Of a stretch of 64,000 nucleotides of DNA, positions 19,682 to 29,000 are shown piece after piece. This stretch comes from Janthinobacterium sp. (lineage in GTDB: Bacteria; Pseudomonadota; Gammaproteobacteria; Burkholderiales; Burkholderiaceae_D). A program made the position numbers and the translations under genes. How positions within the stretch are numbered: position 1 is the stretch's first letter; each line of letters starts with the position of its first letter. The DNA lies in contig PKWL01000037.1 in the NCBI GenBank assembly GCA_003133225.1, positions 1 through 64,000 on the forward strand, written 5' to 3'. The notes beneath the pieces were generated by a model. It ran no database searches, was not told the origin of the DNA, and worked only from the letters and a program-made list of their open reading frames with translations.

Positions 19682-20554
19682 ATGGCTGTAATTGGAATCG
19701 TGGGGGCCGGGCTGATGGGGGGCGATCTCGCGCTCAATTGTGCCGCATTCGGACATCGGGTCGTACTCAAGGACATCGAGCAGGGCGTACTGGATGGCTT
19801 TACGCGAGCCGTGCCACAAAAATTGCGCGGTTTTAAGATGATGGGATGCCAATTCCAGATAGGCGGTGCGGAGGAAATCCTTTCCAAAATCCATTGCACG
19901 CTCGACTATGCGGCGCTGGCAGAAGTCGATTGGGTGATTGAAAACGTGCCGGAAAATATTGGGACGAAAACGCAGGTGTACCGATCGCTGCGTGCGGCGT
20001 GCGGCCCCGATACCTACTACGCCATCAACACGAGTTGTATTCCGATTACCCGCTTGGCCGCCTTGATGCCACGCCCGGAGCAGGTGGTGGGTGCGCATTT
20101 CATGAATCCCGTGCCATTGAAGAAGATGGTGGAAGTAGTCCAGGGTTATCACACGTCGGATGCGACCTTGCAGGCGACCAAGGCATTGCTCAAGAGTTTG
20201 GGCAAGACGGCCGTGCTGGTAAAGGATTTCCCCGGATTCGTCGCCAATCGGCTTTCCCATCTTTTCATGAACGAAGCGGCGTTCCTGATCCAGGACGGAG
20301 TGGCAAAAGCAGGTGAGATCGATGCCATTTTCCGCGACGGCTACGGCCATAAGATGGGGCCGCTTGAAACCGCCGATTTGATTGGCTTAGATACGGTACT
20401 CGGTTCACTCGACGTGCTGTACCAGCACTATCAAGATTCGAAATTTAGATGTTGTCCGTTGCTGCGTCAAATGGTGGACGCCGGCGTTTTGGGGAAAAAA
20501 TCTGGAAAGGGTTTTTATGAGTACCGTGATTTTGCAGGGCGTGCCGAAAATTGA
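19682..20554 (+). CDS. 3-hydroxyacyl-CoA dehydrogenase-like enzyme for hydroxymalonyl-ACP formation (FkbK-like)
   Basis: A 290-residue NAD-dependent dehydrogenase with the Rossmann motif 'GIVGAGLMGGDLA' at the N-terminus, the 3-hydroxyacyl-CoA dehydrogenase pieces 'NTSCIPITRLA' and 'VVGAHFMNPVPLKKMVEVV', and the C-terminal helical domain ('FPGFVANRLSHLFMNEAAFL', 'GPLETADLIGLDT'). In FkbK-type pathways this enzyme oxidises glyceryl-ACP to 2-hydroxy-3-oxopropionyl-ACP. The call depends on context: an FkbH-type gene overlaps its end, and a free ACP and an acyl-CoA dehydrogenase follow. Alone it would read as a hydroxybutyryl-CoA dehydrogenase. Start: AGGAG ends eight bases before the ATG. Confidence 0.85.
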   Translation: MAVIGIVGAGLMGGDLALNCAAFGHRVVLKDIEQGVLDGFTRAVPQKLRGFKMMGCQFQIGGAEEILSKIHCTLDYAALAEVDWVIENVPENIGTKTQVYRSLRAACGPDTYYAINTSCIPITRLAALMPRPEQVVGAHFMNPVPLKKMVEVVQGYHTSDATLQATKALLKSLGKTAVLVKDFPGFVANRLSHLFMNEAAFLIQDGVAKAGEIDAIFRDGYGHKMGPLETADLIGLDTVLGSLDVLYQHYQDSKFRCCPLLRQMVDAGVLGKKSGKGFYEYRDFAGRAEN

Positions 20555-21602
20555 ATCTCATCTTGAGAATCAATCGAGCAAGGGCGTCAAGTGTGTCGTC
20601 TGGGATCTCGATCATACGCTGTGGGACGGCGTTTTGTCCGAAGGCGACAATGTGGCGCTCAAACCGGGCATGGCCGACCTATTGCAAGCACTTGATGCGC
20701 GCGGCATTTTGCTGTCGATTGCGAGCAAGAACGAACACGTTGACGCGTTGCGCAAATTGGAAGCATTGGGCGTCGCAAAATATTTTCTTTATCCCCAGAT
20801 CAGCTGGAGTTCGAAATCGGCAGGCATCGGGAAGATTGCGACGGCGTTGAACATCGGCGTGGATACCTTGTTGTTCATTGACGATCAGCCTTTCGAACGC
20901 GACGAGGTCGCTGCCGTTCACGCGCGCATCGAGTGCTTGGATGCAGTCTCCTATGCGTCGCTGTTGCTACACCCGCGTCTAAAACAAGGCGGGGTGAGCT
21001 TTGACGGCGGGCAGCGCCGTCTCATGTACCTCGAGGACATGGCGCGCCAACGCGAGGAGGTGGCTTATTGCGGTACCCCGGACGAGTTTCTGGCGACACT
21101 AGGCATGGTGCTCATGATAGCGCCTGCCAAGGCGCAAGACCTATTGCGGGCGGAGGAGTTGACGGTTAGAACCAATCAGCTCAATTCGACCGGCATCACC
21201 TATGACATGGCCGAGTTGGCGAGCTATATGGATTCGGACCAGCATCGTCTGTTGGTCTGCGAGCTGTCCGACAAGTATGGCTCTTACGGCAAGATCGGCT
21301 TAGCCTTGGTCGAGTGCACGCCGGAGTATGACCATATCAAGTTGCTGCTCATGTCTTGCCGCACCGCCTCGCGCGGGGTGGGCAGTGTGCTGCTGTCGTA
21401 CCTCATGAAGCAGGCCGCCGCCGCGGGGAAAAAGCTGCGCGCGGATTTCCGCCGCACCGAGCGTAATCGCCAGATGTTGGTGACCTTACAGTTCGGCAAT
21501 TTTAAAGAAATTTCACGGGACGGGGACGGCAGCATTCTTTTCGAGAACGATCTGAGTGTGATCCAGGACTATCCATCCTATTTCAAGCTAGCTCTCGACT
21601 AG
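20517..21602 (+). CDS. FkbH-type HAD phosphatase/acyltransferase (glyceryl-ACP formation)
   Basis: FkbH-family proteins take 1,3-bisphosphoglycerate, remove phosphate and load the glyceryl group onto a dedicated ACP. The 361-residue protein has the HAD motif DxDxT in 'VVWDLDHTLWDGVLSEGD' (about residues 28-45), the second HAD motif 'LLSIASKNEH', 'LLFIDDQPFERDEV', and the FkbH-typical C-terminal half with 'RTNQLNSTGITYD', 'DKYGSYGKIGLALVE' and 'LLMSCRTASRGVGSVLLSYL' (GNAT-like). The ATG lies inside the end of the preceding gene (38-base overlap), so the two are probably translationally coupled. It is full length with no missing key residue visible. Confidence 0.9.
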   Translation: MSTVILQGVPKIESHLENQSSKGVKCVVWDLDHTLWDGVLSEGDNVALKPGMADLLQALDARGILLSIASKNEHVDALRKLEALGVAKYFLYPQISWSSKSAGIGKIATALNIGVDTLLFIDDQPFERDEVAAVHARIECLDAVSYASLLLHPRLKQGGVSFDGGQRRLMYLEDMARQREEVAYCGTPDEFLATLGMVLMIAPAKAQDLLRAEELTVRTNQLNSTGITYDMAELASYMDSDQHRLLVCELSDKYGSYGKIGLALVECTPEYDHIKLLLMSCRTASRGVGSVLLSYLMKQAAAAGKKLRADFRRTERNRQMLVTLQFGNFKEISRDGDGSILFENDLSVIQDYPSYFKLALD

Positions 21603-21636
21603 CCCGATTTTTCATCATTATTTAGCGAATTTCAAT

Positions 21637-21900
21637 ATGAGTATTCAAGAACAAAGTTTGCGCGGCAAGATTCGGGGATTCATTGAACTCAATATGAATG
21701 TCGACGATGAGGCCGTGCTAAATGACAGCGACAACATTTTCGGCCTCGGTTATGTCAGTTCCATCTTCGCGATGCGGCTGCTGAACTTCATAGAAAATTT
21801 GAGCGGGATCACGGTGGCGGATGACGAAATTGCTTTGGCGAACTTTTGCTCGATCGACGCCATGGCCGCTTTGGTGTGCCGACACCAGGGAGCCTTGTGA
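21637..21900 (+). CDS. Free-standing acyl carrier protein for the glycerate-derived extender unit (FkbJ-like)
   Basis: A discrete carrier protein of 87 residues. The phosphopantetheine site is expected at Ser42 in 'DNIFGLGYVSSIFAMRLLNF', which matches the 'GYVNS/GYVSS' form of ACPs in hydroxymalonyl and methoxymalonyl operons rather than the 'GxDS' of ordinary ACPs. It should carry the glyceryl group made by the FkbH-type protein while the two dehydrogenases oxidise it to hydroxymalonyl-ACP. It lies between the FkbH-type gene (34-base gap) and the acyl-CoA dehydrogenase gene. Confidence 0.85.
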   Translation: MSIQEQSLRGKIRGFIELNMNVDDEAVLNDSDNIFGLGYVSSIFAMRLLNFIENLSGITVADDEIALANFCSIDAMAALVCRHQGAL

Positions 21901-21902
21901 AC

Positions 21903-23078
21903 ATGGCCACCTATGGCGAACATCCCTTGCTGGAGGCGGCCCGTGAATTCGCCGCCACCGTCCTGCGCCCCCGCGCCGGGCAATTCGACGCCGAGGCAGG
22001 AGTGCCGAGAGACGTGTTGGCCGCCATGGCCGACAAGGGTTTTCTCGGTTCCATTTTGCCGCAAGAGTATGGCGGCGCCGGCCTTGATGCCCTTTCCTAC
22101 GGTCACTTGACCAACGCGATCGGAAAGGGATGTTGCTCGGCTCGAGCTTTGCTAACGGTGCACACGAGCTTGGTCGGTGAAACCTTGGCGCGCCTCGCTA
22201 GTTCCGAGCAAAAGCGCACATGGTTGCCGCAGCTGGCGTCAGGGAGCACCCTGGCTTGCTTCGCGTTGACCGAGCCCGAGGTCGGTTCGGATGCGAGCGC
22301 ATGCAAGACGAGTTACAGCCGCGTGGATGGCGGATTTGTCCTCAACGGCCACAAAAAATGGATCACCTACGGCGCCATTGCCGACCTGTTTCTCGTGTTC
22401 GCCAACTGCGACGGCGTGGGCAGCGCGTTTCTAGTCGAACGCGGCGCCAAAGGTCTGTCCACGCATCCGATGTCCGGTCTGCTCGCAAGCCGAGGGGCTT
22501 ACTTGGCGGAGATCGAATTGCAAAACGTTTTTGTCCCCGATGCCAACCTCTTAGGACGGCTCGGCGCGGGCTTCACCTTTGTTGCCAACACGGCGTTATT
22601 TTTCGGACGCTACAGTATTGCCTGGGCCGGGGTGTCGATTGCCGAAGCGGCGCTGGAGGAAATGGTGACCTATGCGCGCACGCGCGAACAGGCGGGCAAG
22701 AAGCTACGCCAACATCAATTAATTCAAGCCTTGATTGCCGATGCGGTCAGCGGCGTCCATGTGGGCCGGGCCATTTGCGAAAAGGTCGGACGCATGCGAA
22801 ATGAGAACGACGACGAGGCGGTTACCGAGGCGAATATCGCAAAATATATAACGTCCAAGGTCGCGATGGAGGTCGCCTTGCACGCCGTGCAACTGTTCGG
22901 CGGAAATGGCATTTCGGACACTTACCCGGTCGAGCGCTTGTTTCGGGAAGCTAAGGTTTTGGAGATTATCGAAGGTTCGTCGCAGATCCAGCAGATGATG
23001 ATTTCCGATTATGCGGTGCGACGCTATCGATTGCGCTCGAACACTTTGCGGGCTGCAAGCTCCGCGCCACGGAGGTGA
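21903..23078 (+). CDS. Acyl-CoA dehydrogenase-like flavoenzyme (FkbI-like, hydroxymalonyl-ACP formation)
   Basis: A 391-residue FAD-dependent acyl-CoA dehydrogenase homologue with 'CFALTEPEVGSDASACKT' (flavin/substrate loop), 'NGHKKWITYGAIADLFLVFA', and the C-terminal 'LFGGNGISDTYPVERLFREAKVLEIIEGSSQIQQ' region read in two parts. In the FkbI role it oxidises the aldehyde-level ACP intermediate to the malonate level, giving hydroxymalonyl-ACP. The C-terminal Glu of 'IIEGSSQ' is where the catalytic base lies in many family members. The ATG is at 21903, with GGGAG upstream; a GTG at 21897 overlaps the ACP stop and is also possible. No separate O-methyltransferase gene follows, unlike FK506-type operons. 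Confidence 0.86.
   Translation: MATYGEHPLLEAAREFAATVLRPRAGQFDAEAGVPRDVLAAMADKGFLGSILPQEYGGAGLDALSYGHLTNAIGKGCCSARALLTVHTSLVGETLARLASSEQKRTWLPQLASGSTLACFALTEPEVGSDASACKTSYSRVDGGFVLNGHKKWITYGAIADLFLVFANCDGVGSAFLVERGAKGLSTHPMSGLLASRGAYLAEIELQNVFVPDANLLGRLGAGFTFVANTALFFGRYSIAWAGVSIAEAALEEMVTYARTREQAGKKLRQHQLIQALIADAVSGVHVGRAICEKVGRMRNENDDEAVTEANIAKYITSKVAMEVALHAVQLFGGNGISDTYPVERLFREAKVLEIIEGSSQIQQMMISDYAVRRYRLRSNTLRAASSAPRR
23071..23075 (+). promoter_or_regulatory. Ribosome binding site that decides the start of the first megasynthase
   Basis: GGAGG lies eight bases before ATG 23084. The frame also opens with GTG at 23075, but that codon overlaps the GGAGG itself, so 23084 is the better start. 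The site lies inside the end of the acyl-CoA dehydrogenase gene. Confidence 0.75.
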
Positions 23079-23083
23079 ATCAC

Positions 23084-26000
23084 ATGGGAACCAATCTATT
23101 TGAGGCGTTGAGTGCGGCCGCGCAGACCGAGAAAGGGATTTATTTTGTCGAGAGCTCCGAGCACGAGTCGTTTTTATCCTATCGCGACCTAAAGCAGCAG
23201 GCATTGGGCGTTCTTGCCGGACTACAGATGCGCGGTGTGGGCGCGGGAGATGAGCTGGTCTTCCAGTACGCGGATCTGAAATCCTTGATGATCACTTACT
23301 GGGCCTGTCTGGCGGGCGCCATTATTCCCATTCCACTGGAATTTGGCGACCAGGCCAGTAGCAGCGCCAAGGTGTTCGCGGTATGGCCGCTCCTCATTAG
23401 GCCATGGTTGGCGTCGGACACCACGCGCGTGCTGGAAAAACTGGGCAAGTTTGGCGACGCCTCTGAGGTGGGCGAAGTATGGCGCCAAATGCAAACGCGC
23501 TTGCTGTATCCGCTGCAAGATGCCGCGAACGGGGCCGACGCCGTGCTCGCCGACGTAGCGCCAAGCGACATCGCCTTCATTCAGTTTTCGTCCGGTTCGA
23601 CGGGAAGCCCGAAGGGGGTCACACTGACGCACGCGAACCTGTTGACGAATATCGGCGACATCCTTGCCTCCATCGCCTATGTCGACGGCGACCGTTTCCT
23701 GACATGGAAGCCGATCACCCATGATTTTGGCATGATCGCGTTTCACTTGGCGCCGATTGTCGCGATCTGTGACCAGGTTCGCATCAGCACGGATGTCTTC
23801 ATATGGAATCCTGCCGTATGGTTTCACATGGTGCACAAATACCGGGCCAGCATTCTCGGCTCGCCCAATTTCGGCTATCGGCACTTCCTGAAACTGTTTC
23901 GTCGCGCCAGCGCAAAAAAGCCGGACTGGAATTTATCCTGCGTCAAAGTGATTTTGAACGGAGCCGAGCCGATCTCGGAAGAACTGTGCCTGGAGTTTAT
24001 TTCAGAGCTGGCCGCCTATGGCTTGCCCGGGCATGTGATGACGCCCGGTTACGGGCTGGCGGAAGGCTCCTTGATTTCCACCCTGTGCCCGGTGGCCGAG
24101 GAAAGCATTTTCTCCATTAACGTGGACCGGCGCACGCTGAAAATGGGCGGACAGCTTCAGTTGGTCGCAGCCGGTGCCAGCGAAGCCGTCAATTTCGTCG
24201 ATTGCGGGTTTCCTTATCCCAACACGAGCATCCGGATTACGGGCAATAAGCGGCAAGTTCTACCAGAGAACTGCATGGGCCAAATCGAAATTCGCGGCCG
24301 CTCCGTGACATCGGGCTATTACTTGAATCCGCAGGCTACGGCGCAACTCATCGACCCGGACGGATGGCTCAATACCCAGGATTTGGGCGCCCTGCGCAAT
24401 GGCCGTCTGTACGTCGTAGGGCGCAGCAAAGAAATGATCATTGCCGGCGGCATTAACTACTTTCCGCAGGATATCGAGCAGGCGATTTTGCGTGCCCGTG
24501 GTGGAAATGAACTCAACAAGTATATTGCGGCCGGCGTGTATTGCGCCCGCAGCGGCAGCGAAGTGCCTTTGATCTTCGTCTATCACAAGCGCTCCGAGGG
24601 CGACTTTACGGCCCTCGCCAAAGAGATTCGCAGCGTGCTGTTGGGCGGATTTGGTCTGACGGTAGAGCATGTCTTGCCGGTCGCTAAAATTCCAAAGACG
24701 ACCAGCGGCAAGGTGCAACGCTTCCGTCTGGTGCAGAACTTCCTGGACGGAAAATTCGACGATTTTCTGCAGCAGGCCGGCGAGGCGCGCCAAATAGGCC
24801 GCGTCGATCCCAGCGCTGCGCCCGCCGCCGCACCATCCGCCGCAGTACCGGCATGCGCCGCGGAGAAGGATCTGGCCGCTGTGATGGCGACCACACGCTT
24901 GGTGGTGGAAGGCTTGCTCGGACGCAGCGACGTCGACCTCGATTCCAGTTTCTTTGACTTGGGATTTACCTCCTTGCGCCTGCTCAACGTGAGGGCGGCA
25001 TTGGAAGACGCTTTCGGCGTCACTCTAGAGAGCACGAGTGCGCTTGATTTTCCCACCCTAGGCAGCCTTGCCGGGCATATCGCCAAACTGCTGGAGAAGG
25101 CGGCAGTGCCGGGCGCGGCGCCGCTTGCGGGCGCAAGCGGCGGTGCGCCCGGCGCCGCGTATCAAGCCGAGATGGATATCGCGATCGTTGGCGTGGCCTG
25201 CCGTTTTCCCGGTGTCGCCAGCACGCCAAAAGCGTATTGGGAATTATTGCGCAAGGGCGTCGATCCCGTGCACGAAGTGGCGCCCGAGCGCTGGAAAAAT
25301 GATCCTCAAGTCGGGCAGCACCTGAGCACGCGCGAGGGTGGATTTCTCGACGATCTGGATCAGTTTGACCCCTTGTTCTTCGGTATTTCGCCGAAGGAAT
25401 CGGTTTCTCTGGACCCGCAGCAACGTTTATTGCTCGAAGTGTGCCATGAGGCGATCGAGAACGCAGGTTGGATTCCAGAGCAGCTGTCCGGATCGCGCAC
25501 CGCCGTGTTCATCGGCATGTCGGGCACCGAGTATGCGGCAGTGGGCCGCGATCTTGGTCATGCGACCGGACCTTACACGTTCACGGGAAGCATGTTCAAT
25601 GCAGCGGCGGGCCGGATTTCTTACACCTTTGGCTTGCAAGGGCCCAGTGTGGCCGTCGATACCGCTTGTTCATCGTCCCTGGTGGCCGTCTCCCAGGGTA
25701 TGCGTGAATTGCGTTGCGGCGCCTCGGACGTTGCCATAGCCGGTGGCGTCAACCTGATCTTGAAGGTCGATGGTCATATCAGTTTTTCGCGCCTGAACGC
25801 CCTGTCAGAGACGGGCCGCTGCCGCAGTTTCGACGACGGCGCCGATGGCTATATCAGGGGCGAAGGCTGTGGCATCGTCATCCTAAAGCGGCTGTGCGAC
25901 GCGCAGCGCGACGGTGACCCTATTCTAGCCGTACTCAAGGGGTGCGCCGTCAACCACAACGGTCGCAGCGGCGGGCTGACCGTGCCCAGCGGAACGGCCC

Positions 26001-29000
26001 AGGAACGCCTTATCGCAGCCGCACTCAAGGATGCCGGCATCGCCGCCGCACACATCGATTACGTCGAGGCGCACGGCTCGGGCACCAAACTGGGCGACCC
26101 TCAGGAATTGAATGCGCTGGCACGCACCTTTAAAGAGCGCGATCGCCCTCTACTGGTCGGCAGCGTCAAGTCCAACCTCGGACACCTCGAGAGCGCAGCG
26201 GGCGCGGCCGGCCTGATCAAACTGGTGCTGATGTTGAAACATAACACGCTCGTACCCAATCTGCATTTTAGTACGGGAAATAGTTTGGTCGACTGGCCGA
26301 ACGTCCCGCTGCAGGTGGTCTCGGAAGCACGCGACTGGGGCGGCGAGCACCGATTGCACAGCGCCGGCATCAGCTCGTTTGGCATCAGTGGCACGAACGC
26401 CCACCTCGTTTTGCAGCAATACCGGGCGCCAGGACAGATAGCCCCGTTTGCCATCGACCGTAGCGACGGCTCCTTTGTGTTTACCCTCAGCGCAAAATCG
26501 GCGCTTGGACTCAAGCATACCGCCGCCGCGTTTGCCAAAGCGAGCCTTGGTGCGCTGCCGTTTCCCGCGTTGTGCCAAAGCGTCAATCGCTTGCGCAGCA
26601 CCTACGCTCATCGCTATGCCTGTGTGGCTTGCAATATCGACGACGTGCAGCGCAAGTTACGCCACTTTGCGGACAGCGCGCCCGCGCGCGGCGCCGTTCT
26701 GCCCGCCGCGCAGGAAGGCGCCGCGCGGGAAGGCGCGCAGACACGCCACACGGTGTTTCTTTTTACCGGGCAAGGTTCAGTATACCCCGACTGCGGCCGC
26801 GCATTTTACGAAACATCGCCCGTGTTTCGGGCCGCGTTTAATCGGTGCGACGCCTTGTTTCAACCTTTGATCGGGGGGACATTGCGCGATTGCGTGTATG
26901 GCGACGGCGGCGAAAATCTAGCGTCTCCGACGTTTGCGCAAGCCCTTATTTTTACCATTGAATACGCCTTGAGCCGCCTTTGGGAATCTGTGGGAGTGCG
27001 TCCGAGCATCATAATCGGGCACAGTATCGGCGAGTACGTGGCCGCCTGCGAGGCCGGTGTCATGACCTTAGCCGAAGCGGTCAGCATGGTCGCTTTGCGC
27101 GGCGTGATCATGCATGAGAGCGTTGCCGACGGTGCCATGGCCAGCATTTTGGCAAACGAGAACCAGGTGCGCAGTTTGCTTGCGCAGCATGAAGGCGTGC
27201 ACGTCGCCGCCGTCAATACCGACGAGAACGTCACCGTCAGCGGGCATCGCGACAACGTGGCCAAGGTGGTGGCGGCGGCACGGGCCGCGCGGCTATTTGC
27301 TGAAACTTTGCCCATGCAGCATGCCTTTCACTCGCCGTTGATGGGTGCCGGCGCCGCACGTTTTGAGGCCGGCCTCCACGGCATCAACTTTTGTGATCCC
27401 GACACCATCCTGATTTCGAGCCAGACCGGGCAGCCAGTCTTGCGCGGGGCCGAGGTCGGGGGCGCTTATTGGAGCGCCCATCTGTGCAACGCGGTGCTGT
27501 TTCGTGACGCCATGAAAACCGCATTGGCACTCGGCGCCACGACGTTCATCGAGATCGGCGGCAGTGCCGCCTTGTCCGGCTTGGGCGCGCAAATTACTCA
27601 AAGAGAAGAGGTCGCCTTCCTGCCTTCCATGCGCCGCGACAAGGATGCTTGGGAACAGTTCAATCAAAGCATCGCGGCCCTCTATCTGCGCAACGGGAAA
27701 ATCGATTGGGACGGTTACCACCAGGGAGCGTTCAATTTTGCGCCGGATTTGCCCAACACGGCATACGAGCGCAAATCGTTCTGGTTTGCCGAGCCAACCG
27801 CGCACGAGATGGCGCCTGCGCCTGCTATGGCGCCGACCTTGCTCGCCCAAACGGCGGCGCTGGCAATGACGGCGCGCGCCGCCTCGAAGGCATGCGAGAT
27901 GACGCTGGCTGCAACGACGAGCGAACTTTTGGACATGCTAAGTGCCGTTTGCGGCGTGGCGGCGGCGGACATTGCGCCGCAACTGCGCCTGTTCGCGCTC
28001 GGCATCGATTCCTTGATGCTGGTGCAATTGAACAAGCAGGTGGTAAAACGCTTCCATGTCGACATTCCCGTCAAGCGCTTCTTTGGCGAGCTAGACACGG
28101 CAGAAAAGATTGGCGCGCATGTTTTTGCCGCCATGCCCGACGCGATCCGGGTGCCAGTTGAACCTAGTGTGTCCGAGTCTGCGCATGAAAATCGCTCCAA
28201 CTCAAGCCATGCCGCCGGCCTAGCGCATGACGAAACGGCGCTGGCCGGCCAAGCCGCTACAGCGAGCGGCATCGAAGCGATTGTGCTGGCACAGATCGGC
28301 CTGATGCGCGAGCAATTGGCTCTCTGGCGCGGCGCGCACGGCCCTGCCTCGGTTCCCGCACTCTTGCCATGCGCCGGCGCCGGCGCACCTGCCGCATCCG
28401 GTTTGCTCGAGCCCGAGGCGGCAAGCCGCATCGAGCACGCGCCTTTCCCCCTCTCGTCTGAGGAACGGCGCGTGTATGTGCTCAATCTCATGAAGGGCGG
28501 CGAATTTGCCTACCATGTGACGGGCGCATTGCGGCTATCGGGGCGGGTTGACGTTGACCGTATTGAAGGTGTTTTCCGGGCACTGGCGCATCAGCATCCA
28601 TCGTTACGCACCGCTTACGTTTTCGATGAAGGAAACATCGTTCACCGTGTCGAGGATGAAGTGGACGTCGCATTGACATGCTACGAACTGGGTGAACAGC
28701 CTCTCGACGCGTTCTTGAGCGAGCTGATCGAACCGTTCAACCTGGTCGAGGCGCCGCTTTGGCGACTCGGCCTCATCCGATGCGCGGACAATGAGCATGT
28801 CCTGTTCATGGATTTCCACCACCTGATTGCCGATGGCGGCTCGATGTCGATCTTGCTTGAGGATTTCCGTACGCTGTATCTGGGACAGAGCTTGCCCCCG
28901 GGCCCGACGAACTATGCAAATTACGTGGGATGGGAACAGACCTTTGGCGCCGGGTGCGAGTTCACGCAGCAAAAAAACTACTGGCTCGACGTGTTCTCGC

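Noticed and set aside
23075-23083. GTG 23075 as the start of the first megasynthase
   Set aside because: The codon overlaps the ribosome site GGAGG that fits ATG 23084.
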